From Pseudomonadota bacterium (GTDB taxonomy: Bacteria > Desulfobacterota > JADFVX01), in NCBI GenBank assembly GCA_015222555.1, contig JADFVM010000007.1, forward strand, positions 1-6,447: 6,447 nt of DNA. Direction: 5' to 3'. The notes beneath the pieces are model-generated. The model did not search any database. It was not told the origin of the DNA and saw nothing but the letters and a program-made list of their open reading frames with translations. Positions 1 to 5,882 of the stretch are shown piece after piece; within the stretch, counting starts at the first letter, position 1, and each line of letters begins with the position of its first letter. A program made the position numbers and the translations under genes.

Positions 1-8
1 ACCTCCTT
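1..8 (-). promoter_or_regulatory. Shine-Dalgarno of a minus-strand gene starting off the left edge
   Basis: The minus-strand sequence AAGGAGGT is complementary to the 3' end of 16S rRNA. It sits at the very edge of the window, directly after the heptad repeats. A start codon would be expected about 5-9 bases beyond the edge. Such a gene would be co-directional with, and probably cotranscribed with, the PilZ gene. Confidence 0.55.
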
Positions 9-50
9 AATCCCTAATCCTTAATCCTTCAATCCTTAATCCTTCAATCC
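1..50 (-). repeat. Heptad tandem repeat GGATTAA/GGATTGA between two minus-strand genes
   Basis: Read on the minus strand, the 3' end of the PilZ gene runs into consecutive units GGATTGA, GGATTAA, GGATTGA, GGATTAA, GGATTAG and GGATTAA. A single extra A follows each GGATTGA unit, and the tract ends in GGAGGT. The first unit contains the TGA stop of the PilZ gene. The last unit merges into a perfect Shine-Dalgarno sequence. Every unit carries AAGGA or GGA, so the tract is a string of partial Shine-Dalgarno-like sites. The repetition is seen directly. Its origin (slippage or a dispersed intergenic repeat) is not known from this window. Confidence 0.85.
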
Positions 51-364
51 GTCTCTTTAATACTCACACCGGCTCGATAACAATCAGAATCCAGTTCTTC
101 CACCCAGATCACTTCGACCTGGGCTTCCAGCGGTGCCACCAGGGTGTTCTTCGGCTCTACGATAAGTGTGAGTTTGTCCCCTTCGTGAAAGCGGTTTTCA
201 GACATGACAAGAAGCCCCTCATCACTGAGATTTTTTACAATCCCTTTTCTGTTCTCATTGTCGCCCTTAACCTTATAGGTCATGTGGCAATTATCGAGTG
301 CCTTTCTCTTGTAGTTTCTCTGGTCTAATTGCCCTTTGTGCTTAACGTCTAAAGCGCCTTCCAT
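44..364 (-). CDS. Single-domain PilZ protein, probable c-di-GMP receptor
   Basis: This 106-residue cytosolic protein is essentially one PilZ domain, with no membrane segment or second domain. PilZ domains bind cyclic di-GMP and pass the signal to motility, secretion or polysaccharide machinery. Two sequence signatures support the call. The first is an RxxxR motif (R16 and R20, in QRNYKR) near the N-terminus. The second is the [D/N]xSxxG motif as NLSDEG at residues 45-50, which begins the beta-barrel. A conserved-looking AGVSI strand lies at 99-103. The ATG at 364 is supported by a GGGAGGGAG purine tract ending 5 bases upstream. The gene lies downstream of a terminator and has its own short leader, so it is probably transcribed independently of dcd. 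The stop codon lies inside the heptad repeat. Its output partner cannot be told from this window. Confidence 0.85.
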   Translation of the reverse strand: MEGALDVKHKGQLDQRNYKRKALDNCHMTYKVKGDNENRKGIVKNLSDEGLLVMSENRFHEGDKLTLIVEPKNTLVAPLEAQVEVIWVEELDSDCYRAGVSIKETD

Positions 365-424
365 GTTATCTCCCTCCCTATTTTCCCCTACTAAAAATCA
401 CACTCCAATAGTAATAAAAACAAT

Positions 425-467
425 AAAAAAGGGACAACCGCCCGTGAGGGGCCCTGTCCCTTTGTTT
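425..467 (-). terminator. Intrinsic terminator, probably bidirectional, closing the nrdJ-dcd operon
   Basis: GGGACA (431-436) pairs with TGTCCC (455-460). An inner GCCC/GGGC stem (440-443 with 449-452) closes a 5-base loop. On the minus strand the hairpin is followed by TTTTTT (430-425), a good termination tract for the operon that ends with dcd. On the plus strand it is followed by TTTGTTT (461-467), so it could also stop plus-strand transcription. It separates the dcd transcript from the PilZ gene. Confidence 0.8.
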
Positions 468-724
468 AAAATCATGACTTTCTGAGAATTTTGCGTACTC
501 AACTACTCACCTGTTTATACCATCCCCCCAGGACACCTCTTTATAAAAGATGGGATATTATGAAGGGCACCTCTAATAATTCATGGATGGCATCTAAGCG
601 TTTAAAAAAGCCAACTTCTGCGTTAAAAATTTTGCAAATAGGCATACTATTCGCTGCAATTTTTGCCTTGAATTCGATTTTTTTAATTCACTTAGCTACT
701 CGTCCAGAATTAATAGAGATACCC
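468..724. other. AT-rich spacer between dcd and its terminator
   Basis: About 257 bases separate the dcd stop from the terminator hairpin, which would give dcd a long 3' untranslated region. A plus-strand reading frame beginning at ATG 560 runs through this spacer and on into the antisense of dcd to 877. It would encode two hydrophobic stretches flanked by basic residues. It lacks a convincing ribosome binding site and overlaps dcd by about 150 bases, so it is not called as a gene. No other structure was seen here. Confidence 0.5.
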
Positions 725-1291
725 TTAAGTTTTAGGGAGGGTAACCCCTGTCTGCTTCTGGTACTTACCTCCACGATCCTTGTAGGAAACCTCACATTCT
801 TCGTCAGACTCAAAAAAGAGCACCTGGGCAACCCCTTCATTTGCATAAATTTTAGCGGGCAGGGGAGTGGTGTTTGAAAATTCCAGCGTCACATGCCCCT
901 CCCACTCCGGCTCGAAGGGTGTTACATTAACGATGATGCCGCATCTGGCATAGGTTGATTTCCCCAGGCAGATGGTGAGCACCTGGCGCGGAATTCTGAA
1001 ATACTCCACAGTCCGTGCCAGGGCGAAACTGTTGGGTGGTATGATGCAGACATCACCTTTGAAGTCGACGAGGGAAGTGGGACAGAAATTCTTCGGATCA
1101 ACAATGGCGCTGTTGATATTAGTGAAAATCTTGAACTCATCGGCGCAGCGGATGTCATAACCGTAGCTGGAAGTGCCGTAGCTGACAACCTGTTTCCCAT
1201 CAACCTCTTTTACCTGGCCCGCCTCAAAGGGCTCGATCATTCCATGACTTTCGGCCATGCGGCGGATCCATTTGTCAGATTTTATAGACAT
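725..1291 (-). CDS. dcd: dCTP deaminase
   Basis: Dcd hydrolyses dCTP to dUTP and ammonia. dUTP is then cut to dUMP, the substrate of thymidylate synthase, so the enzyme feeds the dTTP pool. The 188-residue length is that of the monofunctional bacterial trimeric enzyme. Visible landmarks are the N-terminus MSIKSDKWIRRMA, the motif GKSTYARCG at 110-118 (nucleotide-binding Ser112 and Arg116), and TPFEPEWEGHVTLEFSN at 124-140. Glu137 in the last motif matches the catalytic glutamate (Glu138 of E. coli Dcd). The C-terminal QTGVTLPKT tail closes over the active site in the family. The gene starts 14 bases after the small ORF and shares the nrdJ transcript. Its ribosome site is only a purine-rich AGAGAAGAGAG, so translational coupling to the gene upstream is plausible. 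No disruption was seen. Confidence 0.96.
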   Translation of the reverse strand: MSIKSDKWIRRMAESHGMIEPFEAGQVKEVDGKQVVSYGTSSYGYDIRCADEFKIFTNINSAIVDPKNFCPTSLVDFKGDVCIIPPNSFALARTVEYFRIPRQVLTICLGKSTYARCGIIVNVTPFEPEWEGHVTLEFSNTTPLPAKIYANEGVAQVLFFESDEECEVSYKDRGGKYQKQTGVTLPKT

Positions 1292-1305
1292 GCTCTCTTC
1301 TCTTG

Positions 1306-1473
1306 TCAGATATTAAATTTCTTGTATGTCAAAAACTCTTCATCTGTTAGACCCTCTTCACCGTTTAAGGGTAAAGGGTCAGATTTGACAGGTTCTTCTT
1401 CTTCAAAAAGCGACTCGTAAAATTCCATCCATTCCGAGGCATTGCGAAAGTTGGGTGCTTTTTTTGCTGCCAT
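1306..1473 (-). CDS. Small acidic protein (55 aa) between nrdJ and dcd
   Basis: This 55-codon ORF begins MAAKKAPNFRNASEWMEFYE and ends LTYKKFNI before TGA. It is supported by a strong AAGGAGA site 8 bases ahead of the ATG, by 33 bases of spacing from the nrdJ stop, and by 14 bases to the dcd start. It therefore fills the gap between the two genes exactly as an operon member would. The N-terminus is basic, and the middle is very acidic (EEEE at 24-27, roughly 13 acidic against 6 basic residues). The helix-like segment SEWMEFYESLFEEE is amphipathic and aromatic-rich. No membrane segment, cysteine or known motif is visible, and I do not recognise the family. From context only, a regulator or binding partner of NrdJ or Dcd is conceivable, but this is not demonstrated. 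Confidence 0.75.
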   Translation of the reverse strand: MAAKKAPNFRNASEWMEFYESLFEEEEPVKSDPLPLNGEEGLTDEEFLTYKKFNI

Positions 1474-1481
1474 GGATAATC

Positions 1482-1488
1482 TCTCCTT
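1482..1488 (-). promoter_or_regulatory. Ribosome binding site of the 55-aa ORF
   Basis: Minus-strand AAGGAGA lies 8 bases upstream of the ATG at 1473. It is the strongest argument that this short frame is translated, because it is a better site than the one in front of dcd. Confidence 0.7.
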
Positions 1489-1506
1489 ATAAAAAAGATT
1501 GTTTTC

Positions 1507-3903
1507 TTAGCACTTTGAGTAACCGCATCCTCTGCAAGTGAGGCAACCTTCCACAAACTCAACCATATGGCCGCATTCGGGACATTCAGGACAGACGCCC
1601 ATTTCGATGGAGTCCACATAATCGATCTCCACCGATGCTCCTGCCGTTTGTGATGCACTCTCCATAGCCATGAATGGCAGGTTCTCAGAAGATGTTGATG
1701 ATGAATTTTCCAGCGTCTTCCCTTTTCCATTTCCATTTCCATTTCCGTTTTTAATATATTTTCCCAGTACCTGACCGACAGCATCGGGACAGGAGAGTAC
1801 TGCATTTTTACCGATGCCTGAAGGAATGGGGCACCTGACGCCTCTCATCTGCTCGGCAATGGAGGTGGTTTTCACACCGGCCCTCAGTGACAGTGAAACC
1901 AGCCTTCCCAACGCTTCCGAATAGGAGTTGATGCAGCCACCGGATTTACCCATTCGGGTAAACATTTCGCAGAGGCCTTCCTCATCTTCGTTGACAGTGA
2001 CATAGAGATTCCCGCAGCCTGTAACCACCTTTTCAGTCCGTCCGATAGTCACAGCGGGCCTTTGCCTGGGGGCAACATTCTCATCGGGATGGAGATGGAC
2101 CTTGTGCTTTTCAACCTTCTTCGCCTCCGTATTGACGGAAAGGACCTGCATGTCACGACTGCCGTCACGGTAGATGGTAATCCCTTTACAGCCATTGGTG
2201 TAGGCCAGCATATAGGCACTTTCCACATGGGCTATGGTGGCGTCACTATGGAAGTTAATTGTTTTGGATACGGCATTGTCTGTGCTTTTCTGGAATGCCG
2301 CCTGCATTTTGATGTGCCATTCCGGACTGATGTCGTGAGCCGTCACAAAGGCCTTCTTAATATGCTCCGGCACGCCTGCCACGTGTTGAACGCTTCCTTT
2401 TTCGGCAATTTCTTTCATCAGTTCTATGGAATAAAATCCTTCTCTTTTGGCCGTCTCTTCAAAGAGGGGGTTAACCTCGGGCAACTTATCGTTGTCCATG
2501 ACGTTTCTTACGTAGGAGATGGCAAAAAGCGGCTCCACACCGCTGGAACAGCTGGCTATGATGGAGATCGTTCCCGTCGGCGCAATGGTAGTCGTTGTTG
2601 CATTCCTGAATTTGACACTGCTTTTCCCTTTATCGAAGGTGCTGCCCTTGAAGTTTGGGAAGGCGCCTCTTTCTTCAGCCAACTCATAGGAGGCCTCTTT
2701 CGATTTTTCATCGATAAAGGCCATCACTTTTGCACCTGTGGCTACCCCTTCTTCGGAATTATAGGGGATGCCCAACAGGATCAGCATATCGGCGAAACCC
2801 ATAACACCGAGACCGATTTTTCTGTTGGCCCGTGTCATCTTTGCGATCTTGTCGATGGGATACCTGTTGGCTTCTATGACGTTATCCAGAAAGTGGACGC
2901 CTTTTTTCACCGTCTGTCCAAGTTTTTCAAAATTGATCTGTCCGTCTTCTACCATGCGTGAAAGGTTAATTGAGCCGAGATTGCATGATTCATAGGGTAG
3001 AAGGGGCTGTTCGCCGCATGGGTTGGTTGAGGCCAGGGGCCCGATTTGAGGCGTGGGGTTGCTTGCGTTTATTCTGTCAATGAAGATGAGACCGGGGTCG
3101 CCGTTCGTCCACGCCAGTTTCACTATCTTGTCGAAGACCTCTTTCGCCTTTAACCGGTTAACCTTGTTTCCTGAATGGGGGTCCATGAGGTCATAGTAGG
3201 TGTCTTTTTCTGCTGCCACCATAAATTCATCGGTAAGTGCCACGGAGATGTTGAAATTGGTCAACGTCACATGGTCTTCCTTACATGTGATGAATTCCAT
3301 AATATCGGGATGGTCTACTCTTAAGATGCCCATGTTGGCGCCTCTGCGTGTGCCTCCTTGTTTGATCGCTTCAGTGGCTGCATCAAACACCTTCATAAAT
3401 GAAACAGGTCCCGAGCTGACCCCCTTAGTGGAGGCAACCATAGAATTTTTTGCACGAAGGTCGGAAAAGTCAAATCCTGTTCCTCCGCCACTTTTGTGAA
3501 TGAGGGCGGTATCTTTAAGGGATTCGAAGATAGAGTCCATGGAGTCTTCGATGGGCAGAACAAAACAGGCAGACAGCTGTCCCAGTTCTCTACCGGCATT
3601 CATCAGGGTAGGTGAGTTTGGCAGGAACTCCAGGTTAGTCATCATGGTGTAAAACTCATCTGTCAGCCCTTGTATGTCGGCTTCGGGATTATGTTTGATG
3701 TCAGCCTCTGCAATAGTTCGAGCAACTCGTCTGAACATATCTTCAGGGCTTTCAGTGGGTCTGGCATTGGCATCCTTTTTCAGGTATCTTCTTTCAAGCA
3801 CCTTGATGGCATTGTCTGTAAGTGGCAGTCCTTTTTTTTCTTCCTTCTCAAGTTTCATCTCATTCCCTTCCTCAACCTGGGAAACTGTGCTTACCGACCC
3901 CAT
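1507..3903 (-). CDS. nrdJ: Class II (adenosylcobalamin-dependent) ribonucleoside-diphosphate reductase
   Basis: NrdJ reduces ribonucleotides to deoxyribonucleotides using a thiyl radical generated from adenosylcobalamin, with or without oxygen. In the 798-aa product (ATG numbering) the barrel begins at NSPTLMNAGRELGQLSACF, where C113 is the first redox cysteine. The NPCGE motif (294-298) holds radical cysteine C296 and catalytic E298, and C307 in ESCNLGS is the matching second redox cysteine. PTGTIS (about 442-447) follows. A TSCPD-type region occupies about 625-695, then an Asn-Gly linker (719-727), then a cysteine-rich tail (C771, C774, C777, C787, C790, C793, C798). The tail resembles a zinc ribbon and probably re-reduces the active site. 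No ATP-cone or intein is seen. A GTG at 3909 lies inside the Shine-Dalgarno, so ATG 3903 (5 bases after GGAGG) is preferred. ATG 3858, after GAGGAAGGG, is a second possibility. It is the first gene of the operon with the 55-aa ORF and dcd. Confidence 0.97.
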   Translation of the reverse strand: MGSVSTVSQVEEGNEMKLEKEEKKGLPLTDNAIKVLERRYLKKDANARPTESPEDMFRRVARTIAEADIKHNPEADIQGLTDEFYTMMTNLEFLPNSPTLMNAGRELGQLSACFVLPIEDSMDSIFESLKDTALIHKSGGGTGFDFSDLRAKNSMVASTKGVSSGPVSFMKVFDAATEAIKQGGTRRGANMGILRVDHPDIMEFITCKEDHVTLTNFNISVALTDEFMVAAEKDTYYDLMDPHSGNKVNRLKAKEVFDKIVKLAWTNGDPGLIFIDRINASNPTPQIGPLASTNPCGEQPLLPYESCNLGSINLSRMVEDGQINFEKLGQTVKKGVHFLDNVIEANRYPIDKIAKMTRANRKIGLGVMGFADMLILLGIPYNSEEGVATGAKVMAFIDEKSKEASYELAEERGAFPNFKGSTFDKGKSSVKFRNATTTTIAPTGTISIIASCSSGVEPLFAISYVRNVMDNDKLPEVNPLFEETAKREGFYSIELMKEIAEKGSVQHVAGVPEHIKKAFVTAHDISPEWHIKMQAAFQKSTDNAVSKTINFHSDATIAHVESAYMLAYTNGCKGITIYRDGSRDMQVLSVNTEAKKVEKHKVHLHPDENVAPRQRPAVTIGRTEKVVTGCGNLYVTVNEDEEGLCEMFTRMGKSGGCINSYSEALGRLVSLSLRAGVKTTSIAEQMRGVRCPIPSGIGKNAVLSCPDAVGQVLGKYIKNGNGNGNGKGKTLENSSSTSSENLPFMAMESASQTAGASVEIDYVDSIEMGVCPECPECGHMVEFVEGCLTCRGCGYSKC
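1721..1752 (-). repeat. In-frame GGAAAT hexamer microsatellite inside nrdJ
   Basis: The coding strand carries back-to-back GGAAAT units that encode alternating Asn-Gly, with the degenerate units AACGGA and GGAAAAGG at the edges. The tract lies in the linker between the TSCPD-type region and the cysteine-rich tail. Because the unit is six bases, slippage would lengthen or shorten the linker without breaking the frame. Confidence 0.8.
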
Positions 3904-3906
3904 GGT

Positions 3907-3915
3907 CACCTCCTT
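3907..3915 (-). promoter_or_regulatory. Shine-Dalgarno of nrdJ, deciding the start codon
   Basis: Minus-strand AAGGAGGTG is nearly the full anti-16S complement. Its GGAGG ends 5 bases before ATG 3903. The in-frame GTG at 3909 overlaps the site itself and so cannot be served by it. This argues against the longer GTG start. Confidence 0.8.
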
Positions 3916-3959
3916 GAAAATTTTAGTTGTTTTTTCAGTACTTTGCGTTAATCACGCTT

Positions 3960-3975
3960 ATCCATTATGTTGTAG
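3960..3975 (-). promoter_or_regulatory. Second, weaker NrdR-box-like site
   Basis: Plus-strand ATCCATTATGTTGTAG matches the NrdR box pattern ACACAATATATTGTGT at about 11 of 16 positions. Its centre (3967.5) lies exactly 31.0 bp from the centre of the first box (3998.5), which is three helical turns. It falls just downstream of the predicted transcription start, where a bound repressor would block initiation. On its own the match would be unconvincing; the spacing to the first box is what supports it. Confidence 0.55.
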
Positions 3976-3984
3976 ATGAGCAAG

Positions 3985-4012
3985 ATCATACCACCATATA
4001 TGGTAGTGTCAA
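3985..4012 (-). promoter_or_regulatory. Sigma70-type promoter of the nrdJ operon
   Basis: On the minus strand a perfect -35 TTGACA (4012-4007), a 16-bp spacer and a -10 TATGAT (3990-3985) predict a start near 3978. The leader to ATG 3903 would be about 75 bases, too short for a cobalamin riboswitch. AT-rich sequence lies upstream of the -35. The spacer is itself the NrdR-box-like palindrome. Confidence 0.75.
3991..4006 (-). promoter_or_regulatory. NrdR-box-like operator filling the promoter spacer
   Basis: Minus-strand CTACCATATATGGTGG contains a perfect 12-bp palindrome, ACCATATATGGT (3993-4004). It occupies precisely the 16 bases between the -35 and -10 hexamers. The plus-strand form CCACCATATATGGTAG matches the NrdR consensus in its CxAC half and in the ATATAT core (about 11 of 16 positions). 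NrdR is the ATP/dATP-sensing repressor of RNR genes and binds paired boxes separated by about 15 bp, as found here. Confidence 0.65.
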
Positions 4013-4271
4013 GGGAAAAAATGAAGGGTTTACTAAGGGGTTAATTTATATAGATTTTTTTTTGGGGAAGAAATTAAAAAAGCAAAATAGAGGTGCCCTA
4101 GATATTTGTGTCTACGAAAGCATAGTCCCTTGTGTTTATTTTTCGGGACTTAGAAAGGCTTGTTTTGTATGAGGCAAGTTGTCAAAAATGGATAAATATC
4201 ACACCATTATTGTCTGAAGGCCTCTTAATAGTATTGTCCGACATTAGATAATTTAGAAGGGCAATGGACGC
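4013..4271. other. Upstream spacer of the nrdJ operon
   Basis: AT-rich, with no supported gene on either strand. The only structure seen is AGTCCC (4124-4129) paired with GGGACT (4145-4150) across a 15-base loop, without a T tract. No B12-box-like riboswitch core was recognised. Confidence 0.5.
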
Positions 4272-4301
4272 AAAAAAAAGCCGCACCCTATCGGATGCGG
4301 C
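4272..4301 (-). terminator. Intrinsic terminator of the Clp-like ATPase gene
   Basis: On the minus strand GCCGCA (4301-4296) and TGCGGC (4285-4280) form a GC-rich stem, with CC/GG pairs possible inside. A run of eight T follows directly (4279-4272). It lies 29 bases beyond the ATPase stop codon, so that gene is transcriptionally closed off from the nrdJ operon. Confidence 0.92.
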
Positions 4302-4320
4302 AAAAAGGAGGGTTTACGGT

Positions 4321-4340
4321 CTCATCTTTTTCAAGATGAG
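4321..4340 (-). other. Perfect hairpin over the stop codon of the ATPase gene
   Basis: Minus-strand CTCATCTT, GAAA, AAGATGAG is a perfect 8-bp stem closed by a GNRA-type GAAA loop. The TGA stop codon overlaps the last stem base and the start of the loop. No T tract follows, and the real terminator lies about 20 bases further on. A role in mRNA stability or in ribosome behaviour at termination is inference only. Confidence 0.6.
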
Positions 4341-5659
4341 GTCGAGGATTCACATGAAAGAGGATGAAAAGTAACTTTCCCCTTTTTGAGAGATATCTTA
4401 ATCCCCTCTGCCTCTTTAAAACTGCAGTTGAGAAGGCAGTCGCTGAGGGGCGTTTCAATATATTTGCTTATAATTCTCTTCAAGGGTCTGGCGCCAAATT
4501 TGGAGTTGTCAATTTTCTTTGCCAGATATTGTTTAATGCCTCTTGGGAAGGTAAGCGTCTTGCCCAGGGCTTCAATTCTGCTTTCTACCTGACCGAGAAT
4601 CATCTCTACAATTTTTACGTTATCTTCATGTTCAAGGGCTCTGAACACGATCACATCGTCGATCCGGTTGATGAATTCAGGCGCAAAAATCCTTTCAAGA
4701 GCGTTTGTAGTCTGTTTCGCCTTGAAGCCGTGATCCACTTCTGCTTTCCTGTTTCCGAAGCCGATGGCGCCTTCCACCTGGGCTATTTCTCCTGCACCGA
4801 CGTTGCTTGTCATTATAATGATGCTCTTGTTGAAGGAAATTCTCTTGCCCTTGTTGTCTGTTGCAAACCCTTCATCCATAATTTGAAGGAGAAGGTTATG
4901 AACTTTACTGTGGGCTTTTTCAATTTCGTCAAAGAGGACAACAGACTCGGGATTCTTGAGCAAGGGCTCGCTTAAAACGCCACCGTCATCATAGCCAACA
5001 TAGCCTGGAGGAGCTCCAATCAGCTTTGAGTATTCGTGAGGCAATGCATACTCGGAACAGTCAATTCTCACTATCTTCTTGCAATCACCATATAATAATT
5101 GGGAAAGATTTTTGGCAAGCTCTGTTTTGCCCACACCGGTCTGGCCGGCAAAAAGAAATGTCCCTACAGGTCTGTCTGGTGACTTGATCCCGGTATAAGC
5201 TCTTTTGAGTGCATGAACAACCTTGGCGATAGCATCACTTTGTCCTACAACCCCTTTATTCAAGTTCCTCTCCAGACTTGTAATTACGTGATGTGAATCC
5301 TTTTCCGTCTCGCCTTCTAATAGAAACAGGTTTTCCGGGCTGGCGGGTTCTTCTATGGTGATGGAGATCCTGTTGATATCAAGAGATGGATTGATCTTTA
5401 TGCATAGCTGATACAATTCTTCTTCCAGCCACTGAACATCTTTTCCCTGCAATTGGTTTGAGAGAAGGATGTCCTTCAGGATGTTATCATTATAATTAAC
5501 AACGGATGTGTTGATGACGAGCTGTTGGTATGAACGCTTGCCTGTTAGCTTGGTGCTTTTGAAGAGGTGCTCAATTTCACGGTCGGAGAAGACCCTGACC
5601 TTAATAAACCTGTCAATTGCCTGACAGTATCTGATTGTTACATTTGTTTTAAGTTCCAT
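4331..5659 (-). CDS. Single-ring Clp/Hsp100 AAA+ ATPase (D2-type) with a novel N-terminal domain
   Basis: This 442-residue ATPase carries one AAA+ module of the ClpB/ClpC/ClpA D2 type. Visible motifs are VVGQSDAI at 137-144, Walker A GQTGVGKT (172-179), pore loop GYVG (219-222), Walker B VVLFDE (240-245), sensor 1 N286, arginine finger R332 in PEFINRID, and sensor 2 GAR (389-391) in the D2-small domain. Full-length ClpA/B/C have about 750-860 residues with two AAA rings, whereas here the Clp N-domain, D1 and middle domain are all absent. Residues 1-130 are instead an unrecognised domain. IGF (299-301), just before the arginine-finger segment, matches the position and form of the ClpP-docking tripeptide of ClpA/ClpC/ClpX and is not expected in ClpB. 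An unfoldase feeding ClpP is therefore plausible but unproven. The start ATG follows GGGAGGTG with good spacing. The gene is monocistronic with its own terminator. Confidence 0.9.
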   Translation of the reverse strand: MELKTNVTIRYCQAIDRFIKVRVFSDREIEHLFKSTKLTGKRSYQQLVINTSVVNYNDNILKDILLSNQLQGKDVQWLEEELYQLCIKINPSLDINRISITIEEPASPENLFLLEGETEKDSHHVITSLERNLNKGVVGQSDAIAKVVHALKRAYTGIKSPDRPVGTFLFAGQTGVGKTELAKNLSQLLYGDCKKIVRIDCSEYALPHEYSKLIGAPPGYVGYDDGGVLSEPLLKNPESVVLFDEIEKAHSKVHNLLLQIMDEGFATDNKGKRISFNKSIIIMTSNVGAGEIAQVEGAIGFGNRKAEVDHGFKAKQTTNALERIFAPEFINRIDDVIVFRALEHEDNVKIVEMILGQVESRIEALGKTLTFPRGIKQYLAKKIDNSKFGARPLKRIISKYIETPLSDCLLNCSFKEAEGIKISLKKGKVTFHPLSCESSTSS

Positions 5660-5882
5660 GAGGCACCTCCCTTCTGTTGGTGTGTTTCCCCTGTTTTAGT
5701 TGCTTAAGAATCGTATCGGTTCCAATGCCATAAACTTTAGTTGTTGTTTACTGTTTAAAGCATACAATATATATGCCACCTGATGTGAATGGGTGAATCA
5801 ATTTTATAACCATTGGAAATTATTGCCAATTTATCTGTCAATGAGACAAAAAAATTTCAATGATTTTTTAATGCAAGAAGTT

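Noticed and set aside
1..50. CRISPR array from short direct repeats
   Set aside because: Units are 7-8 bases and contiguous, with no spacers of unique sequence.
1365..1805. 146-codon minus-strand frame overlapping nrdJ
   Set aside because: Shadow of nrdJ in another frame. Its EMEMEM stretch is just the GGAAAT repeat read out of frame.
2062..2961. 299-codon plus-strand frame
   Set aside because: Antisense shadow of nrdJ, whose catalytic motifs on the other strand are unambiguous. Its cysteine- and glycine-rich composition is a by-product.
3904..4012. Cobalamin riboswitch in front of the B12-dependent nrdJ
   Set aside because: The predicted leader is only about 75 bases, far shorter than a cobalamin riboswitch, and no B12-box-like core was recognised there or in 4013-4271.
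3927..4172. 81-codon plus-strand frame across the nrdJ promoter
   Set aside because: No ribosome binding site, low-complexity AT-rich composition, and it overlaps a well-supported promoter and operator region.
4364..4975. 203-codon plus-strand frame opposite the ATPase gene
   Set aside because: Antisense of the conserved AAA+ domain. The minus-strand motifs (Walker A, Walker B, arginine finger) decide the strand.
5763..5778. Sigma54-like site TGGCATATATATTGTA in front of the ATPase gene (minus strand)
   Set aside because: The -24 part is good and the spacing fits, but the near-invariant GC of the -12 element is GT, and no enhancer-binding site or regulator gene is visible nearby.
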